DNA of 64,000 nucleotides, taken from the NCBI RefSeq assembly GCF_002564045.1, contig NZ_PDJK01000002.1:744001-808000 (forward strand), in the 5' to 3' direction. The notes below the pieces were generated by a model. That model worked only from the letters and a program-made list of their open reading frames with translations, was not told the DNA's origin and made no database searches. This document shows positions 35,620-44,980 of the stretch, piece after piece (position 1 is the stretch's first letter; each line of letters starts with the position of its first letter). This DNA comes from Amycolatopsis sulphurea (lineage in GTDB: Bacteria; Actinomycetota; Actinomycetes; Mycobacteriales; Pseudonocardiaceae). The position numbers and the translations under genes were made by a program.

Positions 35620-36630
35620 CTAGGACAGCCCGCCCAAGCCGGCGGAGACCGTGTTCGCGAACCCGTAGCCGGATGCGGCGTCCCAGTTGATCGACCAGGT
35701 CATCGCACCCCGCACGCCCGGATAGGAAGCGTCCGGTTTGTACGAACCGCAGTCATTGCCCTTGGCGAGGCAGTTCAGCGCGGACACCACGTTCTTCGGG
35801 TCCTGGTAGCCGCCGCCTGCCGCGGAACCGGTCGCGGGCAGGCCGAGCGCCACCTGATCGTCCCGCAGCCCGCCCTTGAGCTGTATGCAGGCCAGCCCGG
35901 TCAGGAAATCGACGCTGCCCTGGGCATAGGTCTTCCCGTCGCAGCCGTTCATCGAGCCGGAGTTGTAGTACTGCATGTTGACCACCGTCAGAATGTCCTT
36001 GACGGCCAGCGCCAGCTGGAAATAGCCGGCCTGAGTGGACTGCATGTCGATGGTCTGCGGAGCCATGGTGAGCACCGACCCGCCACCGTCGTGAATGGCG
36101 TGCAGTGCCTGGCCCATGTACTGCGCGTTGATGCCGTTCTCCAGGTCGATGTCGACACCGTCGAAGCCGTACTGGGAGATCAGCGACTTGATCGAACCGG
36201 CGAAGGCGTCCGCGGACGCCGAATCGCCCACGCTGACCGCGCCGTTCTGGCCGCCGACCGAGATCACCACCTTCTGACCCCGGGACTGCAGGGTCTTGAT
36301 ATCGGCACGGAACTGGTCGTCGGTGTACCCGCCGACCGCCGCGGACAGGCCCGGATCGAGCGTGAAGCCCACTTCACCGGGTTTGGCGGTCGCGTCGGCG
36401 AAGGCCACCGCGACGATGTTGTATTTGTCCGGGACATCGGCGAGCTTCAGCGCCTTCGCGCCGTTCACGAAGTTCTGCCAGTACCCGGTCAGTGTGTGTT
36501 TGGGCAGATCCGCTCTCGGCGCGGCCGCCGAAGCGCTGCCGCCGGCCACCACGACACCGAAAACCGCGGCGAGGATGGCCAGCAGGGACAAGAACACCGG
36601 CTTGCGCCGGGGGGACCGTTCTGGGGACAA
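35620..36630 (-). CDS. Secreted GH18 chitinase
   Basis: A 336-residue exported enzyme. TTG at 36630 was chosen because GGAGG lies 9 bases upstream; an open frame runs to a TTG at 36669. The signal peptide is [20 protein letters not shown] followed by a [10 protein letters not shown] cleavage region. The catalytic motif FDGVDIDLE (around residue 160, DxxDxDxE) is intact, with [11 protein letters not shown] and [10 protein letters not shown] later in the barrel. There is no chitin-binding module. It hydrolyses extracellular chitin; the promoter carries a DasR-like site, as in other actinomycete chitinases. Confidence 0.92.
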   Translation of the reverse strand: MSPERSPRRKPVFLSLLAILAAVFGVVVAGGSASAAAPRADLPKHTLTGYWQNFVNGAKALKLADVPDKYNIVAVAFADATAKPGEVGFTLDPGLSAAVGGYTDDQFRADIKTLQSRGQKVVISVGGQNGAVSVGDSASADAFAGSIKSLISQYGFDGVDIDLENGINAQYMGQALHAIHDGGGSVLTMAPQTIDMQSTQAGYFQLALAVKDILTVVNMQYYNSGSMNGCDGKTYAQGSVDFLTGLACIQLKGGLRDDQVALGLPATGSAAGGGYQDPKNVVSALNCLAKGNDCGSYKPDASYPGVRGAMTWSINWDAASGYGFANTVSAGLGGLS

Positions 36631-36670
36631 CGGGAAGCACCTCCGCAACAGTGGGGAAGATCGCTCCAAG

Positions 36671-36696
36671 GTGGACTAGACCAATCTCGATGTCAA
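36671..36696 (-). promoter_or_regulatory. Chitinase promoter with DasR-like (dre) site in the spacer
   Basis: On the minus strand TTGACA (36691-36696) is followed in its spacer by ATTGGTCTAGTCCACC (36671-36686). The core TGGTCTAGTCCA differs by one base from the DasR consensus core TGGTCTAGACCA. The site ends 41 bases upstream of the TTG start. DasR represses chitinase and GlcNAc genes in streptomycetes until glucosamine 6-phosphate is present. Confidence 0.68.
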
Positions 36697-36800
36697 CCCC
36701 CCACCGGTCCCGCGTTGGCAGGGGGCATCCGCGACGCCGGAGTCCCGAGGCGGCAGAATGCAGGCTCGGAGCAAAGCGGGACGAAGGCAGGAGCCGGGTA

Positions 36801-39179
36801 GTGAGCGTGCAGTCGGTCGAACAGCGGATCGCCGAAGAGCTGGGGGTGCGCGAAGGACAGGTCAAGGCCGCCGTCGGTCTCCTCGACGAGGGGTCGACCG
36901 TGCCGTTCATCGCCCGGTATCGCAAGGAAGTCACCGGGATGCTCGACGACGCGCAGCTGCGCACGCTCGAGGAGCGGCTGCGCTATCTGCGCGAGCTGGA
37001 CGAGCGGCGGGTCGCCGTGCTGGAATCGATCCGCGGCCAGGGCAAGCTGGACGAGGCGCTGGAGGCGCAGATCCTCGCCGCGGACACCAAGTCCCGGCTG
37101 GAGGACATCTACCTGCCCTACAAGCCGAAGCGGCGGACCAAGGCACAGATCGCCCGCGAGGCCGGGCTGGAACCGCTGGCCGACGGCCTGCTGAACGACC
37201 CGTCCACCGATCCGCAGGCGGCCGCCGCGGTATTCGTGGACGCGGACAAGGGCGTCGCGGACGCGCAGGCCGCGCTGGACGGGGCACGCTCGATCCTGGT
37301 CGAGCGGTTCGCCGAGGACGCCGACCTGATCGGCGAGCTGCGCGAGAAGATGTGGACCGAGGGGCATCTGGCCTCGAAGGTCCGTGCGGGCAAGGAGACC
37401 GACGGCGCGAAGTTCGCCGACTACTTCGAGTTCTCCGAGCCGTACACGAAGCTCCCTTCGCACCGGATCCTCGCGATGCTGCGTGGCGAGAAGGAAGAAA
37501 TTCTCGACCTGTCCATGGAGGCCGCGGAGCCTTCCTCGCCCGCCGGCGACGGAGGCACGAGCACAGCGGAGCCGCGGGTCGGACCAACCGACTACGAGCA
37601 GCGCATCGCCGCCCGGTTCGGCATCGCCCAGCAGGGCCGCCCAGGAGACAAGTGGCTCGGCGACACCGTGCGCTGGGCCTGGCGCACGAAAATCCTGCTG
37701 CACCTGGGCATCGACCTGCGGATGCGGCTGCGTCAGTCGGCCGAGGACGACGCCGTGCGCGTGTTCGCCGCGAACCTGCGTGACCTGCTGCTGGCCGCGC
37801 CCGCGGGGACCCGCGCGACGATGGGTCTCGACCCGGGTTTCCGCACCGGTGTGAAGGTGGCCGTGGTCGACGCGACCGGCAAGGTCGTGGGCACCCACGT
37901 GATCTACCCCCACCAGCCGGCGAACAAGTGGGACGCCTCGATCGCCGAGCTGGCCGCGCTGTCGGCGAAGCACCAGGTCGACCTGATCTCGATCGGCAAC
38001 GGCACGGCCTCACGGGAGACCGACAAACTCGCCGGCGAGCTGATCAAGAAGCACCCCGAGCTGAAGCTGACCAAGGCCGTGGTGTCCGAAGCGGGCGCGT
38101 CGGTGTATTCGGCTTCGGCGTTCGCTTCGCAGGAGCTGCCGGATATGGACGTGTCGCTGCGGGGCGCGGTCTCCATCGCGCGCCGGCTGCAGGATCCGCT
38201 GGCCGAGCTGGTGAAGATCGACCCGAAGTCGATCGGTGTCGGCCAATATCAGCACGACCTGCCGGAGACCTCGCTGTCGCGCTCGCTGGACGCGGTGGTG
38301 GAAGACTGTGTGAACGCGGTCGGGGTGGACGTGAACACCGCGTCGGCGCCGCTGCTGACCCGCGTCTCCGGCATCACGACTTCGCTGGCCGAGAACATCG
38401 TCGCGCACCGCGACGGCAACGGCCCGTTCCGCAGCCGCGACGCGCTCAAGGGCGTCGCGCGGCTCGGCCCGAAGGCGTTCGAGCAGTGCGCGGGCTTCCT
38501 ACGCATCCCGGACGGCGACGACCCGCTCGACGCGTCGTCGGTGCACCCGGAGGCCTACCCGGTGGTGCGGCGGATCGTCGACCACACCGGCAGCGGCATC
38601 CGCGAGCTGATCGGCAACGCGCGCACGCTGCAGAAGCTGCAGCCGAAGCAGTTCGTGGACGACACTTTCGGCCTGCCGACGGTCACCGACATCCTCGCCG
38701 AACTGGAGAAGCCGGGCCGCGACCCGCGTCCGGCGTTCAAGACCGCGACCTTCGCCGAGGGCGTGGACAAGATCTCCGACCTCAAGCCGGGGATGCGGCT
38801 GGAGGGCGTGGTCACCAACGTGGCCGCCTTCGGCGCGTTCATCGACGTCGGCGTGCACCAGGACGGCCTCGCGCACGTCTCGGCGCTGTCCAAGAACTTC
38901 GTGAAGGACCCGCGCGACGTGGTGAAGCCGGGTGACATCGTGAAGGTCAAGGTGCTCGACGTCGACGTGCCGCGCAAGCGGATCTCGCTGACCCTGCGGC
39001 TGGACGACGAGCCCGGGGCCTCCTCCACCGGGGACCGCCGCGGCGGCGGCCGGGACCGTGGCCAGAGTGGTCAGGGCGGCGGTCAGCGGCGCACCCAGCA
39101 GAACCGCGGCGGCGGTAACCGGCGGGACTCCGGCGGCGCCATGGCGGACGCCTTACGGCGCGCCGGTTTCGGCAACTAA
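36801..39179 (+). CDS. tex: Tex-family RNA-binding transcription accessory protein
   Basis: A 792-residue cytoplasmic protein; GTG at 36801 has AGGAG 8 bases upstream. Domains in order: Tex N-terminal helical domain ([20 protein letters not shown]), YqgF/RNase H-like domain ([20 protein letters not shown]), helix-hairpin-helix pair ([20 protein letters not shown]) and S1 domain ([20 protein letters not shown]). A Gly/Arg-rich tail of about 45 residues follows. Tex proteins bind RNA and affect transcription and ribosome-associated processes. Length is usual for the family plus the tail. Confidence 0.95.
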   Translation: MSVQSVEQRIAEELGVREGQVKAAVGLLDEGSTVPFIARYRKEVTGMLDDAQLRTLEERLRYLRELDERRVAVLESIRGQGKLDEALEAQILAADTKSRLEDIYLPYKPKRRTKAQIAREAGLEPLADGLLNDPSTDPQAAAAVFVDADKGVADAQAALDGARSILVERFAEDADLIGELREKMWTEGHLASKVRAGKETDGAKFADYFEFSEPYTKLPSHRILAMLRGEKEEILDLSMEAAEPSSPAGDGGTSTAEPRVGPTDYEQRIAARFGIAQQGRPGDKWLGDTVRWAWRTKILLHLGIDLRMRLRQSAEDDAVRVFAANLRDLLLAAPAGTRATMGLDPGFRTGVKVAVVDATGKVVGTHVIYPHQPANKWDASIAELAALSAKHQVDLISIGNGTASRETDKLAGELIKKHPELKLTKAVVSEAGASVYSASAFASQELPDMDVSLRGAVSIARRLQDPLAELVKIDPKSIGVGQYQHDLPETSLSRSLDAVVEDCVNAVGVDVNTASAPLLTRVSGITTSLAENIVAHRDGNGPFRSRDALKGVARLGPKAFEQCAGFLRIPDGDDPLDASSVHPEAYPVVRRIVDHTGSGIRELIGNARTLQKLQPKQFVDDTFGLPTVTDILAELEKPGRDPRPAFKTATFAEGVDKISDLKPGMRLEGVVTNVAAFGAFIDVGVHQDGLAHVSALSKNFVKDPRDVVKPGDIVKVKVLDVDVPRKRISLTLRLDDEPGASSTGDRRGGGRDRGQSGQGGGQRRTQQNRGGGNRRDSGGAMADALRRAGFGN

Positions 39180-39199
39180 GCGGGGAACCTCCCGGAAGG

Positions 39200-39250
39200 C
39201 TGTGAAGGGGCCCTTCACGGACTCTGAGTCCGTGAAGGGCCCCTTCACAG
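39200..39250. repeat. 51-bp intergenic palindrome, copy 5 (tex / acyl-CoA dehydrogenase junction)
   Basis: A perfect 24-nt inverted repeat (39200-39223 / 39227-39250) with a CTG centre, 20 bases after the tex stop and 32 bases before the convergent acyl-CoA dehydrogenase stop. Confidence 0.93.
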
Positions 39251-39282
39251 ATTTGGTCGGGAGCCGGCGGAAAAGCCGAGGG

Positions 39283-40992
39283 TCAGGGATTCATCTCGTA
39301 CGCGCCGGAAAGCGCACGCACCTGCTCCCACACCCGGGCGAACCGCTCGTCGTCCACGATCGGCTTGCGCACGGCCGCCAGCGCGAGTTCCTGCTGCTTG
39401 TCCGTGGAGCCGGGCTTGCCGTGCAGATCCACCGCCGCCGCGCTGAAATCCTGCACCAGCACGGCGAAAAGCTGGTCGAGCACGTCGTCCTCGATGCCGG
39501 TCAGCTCGGCCTGTTCCAGAATCAGCTGGCCGTAGACCACGAGCGTGAACAGCTCCGTGAGCGCGAGCCCGAAGTCGAGATCGGCCTGCTGCGCCTCGTC
39601 CGGGGCGGCCTCGGCGAGGAGGCGGACGAGCCGCCGCGCTTGTTCGGTGAAGCAGGCGACGTTCGGGATTCGCGACGCCTTCTCGTAGGCCGGTTTCCAG
39701 TCGTGGAAACGGATCTTCGCCAGGCCGCGCGCCGCGCCCTGGCGGAAGAGGAACCCGTCGTCCGCCGCGTCGTCGCGGGTCGGCACCGGCGGGTATTCCT
39801 GCGGGGAGAACAGGTAGGCCGGCATGAACTTCGCGATCAACGCGAGGTTCACCGCGACCGTACCCTCCAGCTTGGGCAGGCCGTCGATGTCGTTCTTGGC
39901 CATCGCGAGATAGGTGTCCGCCTCGAAACCCTTGGCCGCCACCACATCCGCGACCAGACCGATCACCTTGCGCGCCTCGGTGGTCACCTTCATCTTGGTG
40001 ATCGGGTTGTACAGCAGGTAACGGCGGTCTTCCTGGTTCGCCGAGCGGAAGTAGTCCACCGCACGGCCGGAGAACAGCTTCATCCCGGCCAGCCGCACGT
40101 ACGCCTCCACGAATTGGCGGCGGACGTGCGGGAAATCGGTCACCGGGTGGCCGTAGAGGATCCGGTTGCAGGCGTGCGTGATCGCCTCGTACAGCGAATG
40201 CGTGGCCATCCCGATGCCGCCGAAACACAGGTTGAACTTGCCGATGTTGACCGTGTTGAGGGCAGCGCTGAACGCCTCGGCGCCGGTGTGCAGGATGTCC
40301 TGCTCCCGCACCGGATAGTCCTCCAGCCGAAACTCGGCGACGAACATCTGCGAGGGCACCACGTTCTTCACCACGTGGTAGTTCGGGCGCGCCGAGTCGG
40401 CGTAGAAGAAGACGTACTGGTCCGGCCCTGCCACGCCGTCGATCCGGCCGAACACCGACACCGTCCGCGCACAGTTGCCGTTGCCGATGTAGTACTTCGA
40501 CCCGGTGGCGCGGTAGCCGCCCGCGCCGTCCGGGGTGAGCACCAGATCCGACGAGTAGATGTCCGCGCCGTGGTGCTTTTCGGACAGTCCGAACGCACCG
40601 GCGCCACCCGCGTCGAGTGCCTCCGCGGCACGAGCGCGGGCGGCGCCGTTCGCGCTCTGCCAGACCGGGCCGAGGCCGAGGATGGTGACCTGCCAGGGAT
40701 ACCAGTAGTTGAGCCCGTAGAAGCCGAGGATCTCCGAGAGCGCGGCGATCCGGCTGGTGTCCCAGCGTTTGGCCGGGTCCCCCGCGGCGTCCGGCGCAGG
40801 TGTGAGGAAGGTGGCGAACAGTCGTTCTTTCCCGGCGAACGCCAGGAAATCGGCGTAGAAGGTGCGCGCGTGGTAGTCCTCGGCGAGCTTGGCCTTGCCC
40901 CGCGATTCGAACCAGTCGATCGTGGCACGCAGCAGCCGCCGGGTCTCGTGATCGAACCGCTGCGGGTCGTACGCGTGCGGATTCAGCAGCAT
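39283..40992 (-). CDS. Acyl-CoA dehydrogenase family protein (long form)
   Basis: A 569-residue flavoprotein; ATG at 40992 follows GGAGGAGG by 8 bases, preferred over the in-frame start at 41013. The acyl-CoA dehydrogenase core is seen in AGAFGLSEKHHGADIYSSDL, YRATGSKYYIGNGNCARTVS, NIGKFNLCFGGIGMATHSLY and ITKMKVTTEARKVIGLVADV. It is longer than classical enzymes (about 390 residues) and resembles the FadE5/FadE-type branch with an extra C-terminal helical domain. It would introduce an alpha-beta double bond in an acyl-CoA. It is not in an operon; a palindromic operator precedes it. Confidence 0.88.
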   Translation of the reverse strand: MLLNPHAYDPQRFDHETRRLLRATIDWFESRGKAKLAEDYHARTFYADFLAFAGKERLFATFLTPAPDAAGDPAKRWDTSRIAALSEILGFYGLNYWYPWQVTILGLGPVWQSANGAARARAAEALDAGGAGAFGLSEKHHGADIYSSDLVLTPDGAGGYRATGSKYYIGNGNCARTVSVFGRIDGVAGPDQYVFFYADSARPNYHVVKNVVPSQMFVAEFRLEDYPVREQDILHTGAEAFSAALNTVNIGKFNLCFGGIGMATHSLYEAITHACNRILYGHPVTDFPHVRRQFVEAYVRLAGMKLFSGRAVDYFRSANQEDRRYLLYNPITKMKVTTEARKVIGLVADVVAAKGFEADTYLAMAKNDIDGLPKLEGTVAVNLALIAKFMPAYLFSPQEYPPVPTRDDAADDGFLFRQGAARGLAKIRFHDWKPAYEKASRIPNVACFTEQARRLVRLLAEAAPDEAQQADLDFGLALTELFTLVVYGQLILEQAELTGIEDDVLDQLFAVLVQDFSAAAVDLHGKPGSTDKQQELALAAVRKPIVDDERFARVWEQVRALSGAYEMNP

Positions 40993-41012
40993 CGTGAGGC
41001 CCTCCTCCGTCA

Positions 41013-41026
41013 TTACCGACCGGTAA
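41013..41026. promoter_or_regulatory. Palindromic operator candidate upstream of the acyl-CoA dehydrogenase
   Basis: TTACCGACCGGTAA has 6-bp perfect arms around AC and lies 20 bases upstream of the ATG, where a repressor would block transcription. Its arms resemble TetR-type fatty-acid regulator sites and share TTACCG with the paa sites. Confidence 0.5.
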
Positions 41027-41229
41027 CTTAGCAAGCGGGGCCGGATGCGGGCAAACTCACGCGCGGGCTGATCCGGTGCCAGGGTAGACTGGTTTCTGCG
41101 GTCCGCTCAGTTCTGCCTCGGGCCGTTGTTGTCGGCTACCACGCGCCGCGGCCACCTCGTCCGCGCCGGGCAGGACGACCCCTTCTCAGGTATGGAGAGA
41201 GCAGGGCACCCCGTGTGCCCGCAGTACTG

Positions 41230-42726
41230 ATGACTACTTTTACTGAACTCGGCCTGCCCGCCCCCCTGGTGGACGCGCTGGCCCGGCAGGGCGTGACCGA
41301 GCCGTTCCCGATCCAGGCCGCCACCCTGCCGCACACCCTGACCGGCCGCGACGTGCTCGGCCGGGGCCGCACCGGCTCCGGCAAGACCTATGGGTTCGTG
41401 CTGCCCGTGCTGGCCCGGCTGGCCGCGGGGCCGACCCGCCGCCGCCCCGGCCGTCCGCGTGCGCTGATCCTGGCGCCGACGCGGGAGCTGGCCACCCAGA
41501 TCGAGGCCTCGATCCTGCCGCTGGGCAAGGCGCTGGGACTCAAGACCACGACGATCTTCGGCGGGGTGAGCGCGCACCCGCAGATCACCAAGCTGCGCGA
41601 CGGCGTGGACATCGTGGTCGCCTGCCCCGGCCGGCTGGCCGATCACATGCGCTCCGGCGAGGTGAAGCTCGACCGGATCGAGATCACCGTGCTGGACGAG
41701 GCCGATCACATGGCCGACCTCGGCTTCCTGCCCGAGGTCCGGCGGATCCTGGCCGCCACCCCCGAGCGTGGCCAGCGGCTGCTGTTCTCGGCCACCCTCG
41801 ACGGCGGCATCGACGTGCTGGTCAAGCAGTTCCTGCACGATCCGGTGCTGCACAGCGTCGACTCGGCCCAGTCCCCGGTGGCGACGATGACCCACCACGT
41901 GCTGCACCTGGAGGAGACGCATCGGCTCCCGGTGCTCGTCGACCTGACCGCGGCGCCGGGCCGCACCCTGGTCTTCACCCGCACCAAGCACCGGGCGAAG
42001 GCGCTGACCAGGAAGCTGGTCGCGCAGGGCGTGCCCGCCGTGGAGCTGCACGGCAACCTGGGCCAGAACGCCCGCACCCGGAACCTGACCGCGTTCTCGT
42101 CGGGCACCGCCCGCACCCTGGTCGCCACCGACATCGCCGCCCGCGGCATCCACGTGGACGACGTGGCCCTGGTGATCCACGCCGACCCGCCGGTGGAGCA
42201 CAAGGCCTACCTGCACCGTTCCGGCCGCACAGCCCGCGCCGGCGCGTCCGGCACCGTGGTCACCCTGATGACCGATGCCCAGGTCGCCGACGTCCGCGCG
42301 CTGACCCGCAAGGCCGGAATCAAGCCAACCACCACGCGGATCGGCCCCGCACACCCCCTGCTGGCCGAGCTGGCTCCGGGCGAGCGAACGTTCGACACCT
42401 CACCGCGGCGGCCGGTGGTGGACAACCGCCCTTCGAAGGTGACCGCCTCCGGAGCCGCACCCGGCGCCGGGCGGGGCCGTGGGCGCGGCAAACCGACGGA
42501 GAACCGGGGCGGACAGGCGGCTCGGGCGAATGCCCGGTCCCGGCGGTCGGGTGAGCGCGAGGGGAACCCGGCCGGCGGGCAGTCCGACCGGCGGGCAGGC
42601 AGCCAGCGCAGCCGCAACCAGGCGGAGGCGCCACGTTCGACTCGCACTGGCAATCGCTCGGCGAGGTCTTCCGCCGGAGGCTCTCGCCGGGGTGGGGCCG
42701 GTTCGTCCGAGCGCCGCGGTCGTTGA
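41230..42726 (+). CDS. DEAD-box ATP-dependent RNA helicase
   Basis: A 498-residue helicase from ATG 41230; a GTG 15 bases earlier is possible. Motifs in order: Q motif PFPIQAATLPHTL, motif I GRTGSGKTYGF, Ia PTRELATQ, II VLDEADHMADL, III FSATL, V ATDIAARGIHVDD and VI HRSGRTARAG. The last about 130 residues are basic and low-complexity (GRGRGKPTENRGGQAARANA type), probably RNA-binding. It remodels RNA or ribosomal precursors. The 5' leader from a possible -10 TAGACT near 41084 would be about 140 bases, which suggests leader-level control as in cold-inducible helicases. Confidence 0.93.
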   Translation: MTTFTELGLPAPLVDALARQGVTEPFPIQAATLPHTLTGRDVLGRGRTGSGKTYGFVLPVLARLAAGPTRRRPGRPRALILAPTRELATQIEASILPLGKALGLKTTTIFGGVSAHPQITKLRDGVDIVVACPGRLADHMRSGEVKLDRIEITVLDEADHMADLGFLPEVRRILAATPERGQRLLFSATLDGGIDVLVKQFLHDPVLHSVDSAQSPVATMTHHVLHLEETHRLPVLVDLTAAPGRTLVFTRTKHRAKALTRKLVAQGVPAVELHGNLGQNARTRNLTAFSSGTARTLVATDIAARGIHVDDVALVIHADPPVEHKAYLHRSGRTARAGASGTVVTLMTDAQVADVRALTRKAGIKPTTTRIGPAHPLLAELAPGERTFDTSPRRPVVDNRPSKVTASGAAPGAGRGRGRGKPTENRGGQAARANARSRRSGEREGNPAGGQSDRRAGSQRSRNQAEAPRSTRTGNRSARSSAGGSRRGGAGSSERRGR

Positions 42727-42728
42727 GT

Positions 42729-42774
42729 GTGCAGCCTCTTCCCCGGGATTGCTGCTCCGGGGAAGAGGCTGCAC
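42729..42774. terminator. Strong hairpin downstream of the DEAD-box helicase
   Basis: A perfect 18-bp stem (GTGCAGCCTCTTCCCCGG at 42729-42746; complement at 42757-42774) with a 10-base loop, immediately after the helicase stop and 5 bases from the stop of the facing hypothetical gene. It is a clear bidirectional terminator candidate, without T tract. Confidence 0.85.
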
Positions 42775-42779
42775 CGTGT

Positions 42780-43110
42780 TCAGCTCTCGTTGTACACCGG
42801 CTCGACGTAGAGCGGGTCATCGTCTGCGCGAACATACAGAGCGCGCAGCAAGAGCCCTTGCGCGAATTCGGCCGGCTCAGTCTCGAGGACCCCGGTCAGG
42901 CCGTACGGACCATCGCGGAACTCGAACCCGTGCTCGCTGACCCCGAACTGGGTAGCCAGCCGATCCGCCGCACGACGCAACTCATGCCCGGGCTCAGCGC
43001 CCTCGGCAACCGGCGACGCCGACAACAGGGCGACCTCGCAGAATCCGACGCCTCCGCCAGGCGCGACGACGCGAACGCGCGATGCCTGCATCCGTTCCGC
43101 AATCGGCAGG
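42780..43110 (-). pseudogene. Hypothetical gene, 3' part, apparently interrupted by an IS element
   Basis: From an internal ATG at 43091 there are 103 residues (QASRVRVVAPGGGVGFCEVA, ending LYVRADDDPLYVEPVYNES). The same frame continues upstream without stop through LPIAERM to the IS boundary at 43110, so the true start was probably on the other side of the insertion. The fragment at 44137-44334 could be the 5' portion: joined, they would read VSAALA then LPIAERMQ. No family is recognised. Confidence 0.5.
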
Positions 43111-44142
43111 CAGTGAGGCTTTCCGGGTAAGCATCTGTGACGCTGGGTGACAGCCTGGGTGTGGTCGTTGCTGGCGGTGGTGACACGCCGAAGTTGTTGT
43201 GGTGCAACGTAAAGACGCGGAACCTCGGTATGAATTTGGTCCTACCACAGATCAACTTCATAGAGGTTCCGCGCCTGATGAGTGTGTCATACACCGCGAC
43301 CTTGCCGGTACGCGACCAGACCGTGCTGTACCTGTCGAGCCTGTTGCACGCCGAACGGGTGCGGCGCGGTACCCGCAAAGATCGCCGGGTTCTGACGACG
43401 TTCAAGCAGGCGGTCTTGGTGCTGCGCTGGTTTCTCGACGGCACTCGCGTCAAGCAGCTCGCCGTCGACAACGCGATCGGCAAGTCCACCGTGTACACCT
43501 ATCTCGAGGAGGGGTTCACGGTGCTCGCCGCCCAGGCACCCGCGCTCGAGTCAGCGTTACTGGCGGCGAAAATGGCCGGGCACAGCCACATTTCCATCGA
43601 CGGCACCCTGATCGAGACCGACCGGGTCCGCACCCCCGGACCCACCGACGGGGTGGACCTGTGGTGGTCGGGCAAACACTCCAATCATGGCGGCAACATC
43701 CAGGTCATCACCGCCCCCGACGGCTGGCCCCTGTGGACCTCCGACGTGCGGCCGGGCCGCGAGCACGACACCACCGCACTGCGCGAACACCCCGAGATCC
43801 TGCCCGCCCTGGCCACCTGGATCGCCGAGAACACGCCCGCCCTGGGCGACCTGGGCTACGAAGGTGAAGCCGACACCATCACCGTCGCGTTCAAAAAACC
43901 GAAAGGCGGCGAACTCACCAAGGAACAGAAGACCCACAACAAAGCCCACAACGGGAAACGAGCGATCGGCGAACGCGGAAACTCCTTGCTGAAGACCACG
44001 TTCAAGGCGCTGCTCAACATCAGCCTCTGTCCATGGAAGATCGGCACCATCGTCGCAGCCGCCCTCGTCATCCTCCACATCGAGCACGACCGCACAACAT
44101 GATCACCCACAGCGACCAACCGTTACCCGGAAAAGCTCACTG
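43111..44142 (+). mobile_element. IS5-like insertion sequence (about 1.03 kb)
   Basis: Terminal inverted repeats CAGTGAGGCTTTCCGGGTAA (43111-43130) and its counterpart at 44123-44142 match at 18 of 20 positions. They bracket a single DDE transposase gene. A clear target-site duplication could not be identified, so the outer boundaries may be off by one or two bases. Confidence 0.8.
43278..44102 (+). CDS. IS5-family transposase (DDE_Tnp_4 type)
   Basis: A 274-residue transposase from ATG 43278; the frame is open 47 codons further upstream. N-terminal HTH region: FKQAVLVLRWFLDGTRVKQL, IGKSTVYTYLEEG. The DDE residues are in HISIDGTLIETDR, ALGDLGYEGEADT and IGERGNSLLKTTFKA. Internal WWSGKHSNHGGNIQV is typical of the HARBI1-like group. 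The gene is intact, so the element may be active. Confidence 0.88.
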   Translation: MSVSYTATLPVRDQTVLYLSSLLHAERVRRGTRKDRRVLTTFKQAVLVLRWFLDGTRVKQLAVDNAIGKSTVYTYLEEGFTVLAAQAPALESALLAAKMAGHSHISIDGTLIETDRVRTPGPTDGVDLWWSGKHSNHGGNIQVITAPDGWPLWTSDVRPGREHDTTALREHPEILPALATWIAENTPALGDLGYEGEADTITVAFKKPKGGELTKEQKTHNKAHNGKRAIGERGNSLLKTTFKALLNISLCPWKIGTIVAAALVILHIEHDRTT

Positions 44143-44334
44143 AGCTAATGCCGCGCTCACCCCAGCTTCCAAGGCCCGCAGGTGAGCCCGGGAAATGACA
44201 TCCTGATCCTGCCGCGCAGTGAAATCTAATCGAGTGACATAGCCGGACTCTTCAACTTCTGGCACACCGAGTTTTGTCACATACAACGCCTCGATATCCG
44301 AGCGGTCGATGAGCCTCTGCGACGTCCTCCACAC
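44137..44334 (-). pseudogene. Hypothetical gene, 5' part, on the far side of the IS
   Basis: The frame reads WRTSQRLIDRSDIEALYVTK and later VTRLDFTARQDQDVISRAHL, ending in a stop provided by the IS end at 44137. Upstream another frame (to 44473) reads WVLCSDFDLTSTDDACVEDV and would join at EAHR/RLIDRS, which hints at an additional one-base shift. It may be the start of the gene whose end lies at 42780-43110. Function unknown. Confidence 0.4.
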
Positions 44335-44485
44335 AGGCGTCGTCCGTCGAAGTGAGGTCGAAATCAGAGCACAGAACCCAAGAGTGCCCCTGGGCTACGA
44401 ACATTCCGGACCGTCCCGCACCCGGGCGATCGCAAGCACGAGACGCCTCATTAATGTCGGTCGAGCTGCGCAACCCCAGCTGCTA

Positions 44486-44980
44486 TTAAGGTTTTCCCAT
44501 CTCACTCATTCTTTTCTCTGATTCCACCCCCAAGTACCGCCACATTTCTCGAAGACGGGGTTCGCCTGCCTGCTCGGCTAAATTGTGCATCGTTTCGAAC
44601 ATACTCATCCTCATATGCAAGACATCTTGATCATTGCAAGCTTTCTGCCCTGCACAGAGAATCTCTTCGAGATAGCAGAAAATGTTGCGCCGAGCATCAT
44701 CGTCGAACTGATCCCAGGATTGCACCAGAACACGAGCCAACTCTGCGACCCGCAGATAGAGCGGGAGCGGATGTGCCAACTGCCAACCTCGCTGACGCTC
44801 CAGAGCCTCCTCGTCGAGTGGCTCCCAAGTCGGGTCACGGAACGGAGGCCGGTGCCAGTCCGCCACGGTCTTCCGGTCAGCATCGGCCAGGAGCGGGTGG
44901 AGCCCAAGCAACTCAGGCAGCCATGCCGGCTCAGGCTCCACCGCATAAACTGACTGCTCGCCGTCGTCGTCGATTTTCAT
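44486..44980 (-). CDS. Probable immunity protein for the ALF-repeat polymorphic toxin
   Basis: A 164-residue acidic, alpha-helical, cytoplasmic protein beginning MKIDDDGEQSVYAVEPEPAW. No known domain is recognised. Its ATG overlaps the stop of the large toxin gene by 4 bases (ATGA), the usual arrangement for toxin and immunity pairs. Local composition is less GC-rich than the core genome, in keeping with horizontal exchange of toxin C-termini with their immunity genes. Function is inferred only from position, size and composition. Confidence 0.6.
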   Translation of the reverse strand: MKIDDDGEQSVYAVEPEPAWLPELLGLHPLLADADRKTVADWHRPPFRDPTWEPLDEEALERQRGWQLAHPLPLYLRVAELARVLVQSWDQFDDDARRNIFCYLEEILCAGQKACNDQDVLHMRMSMFETMHNLAEQAGEPRLREMWRYLGVESEKRMSEMGKP

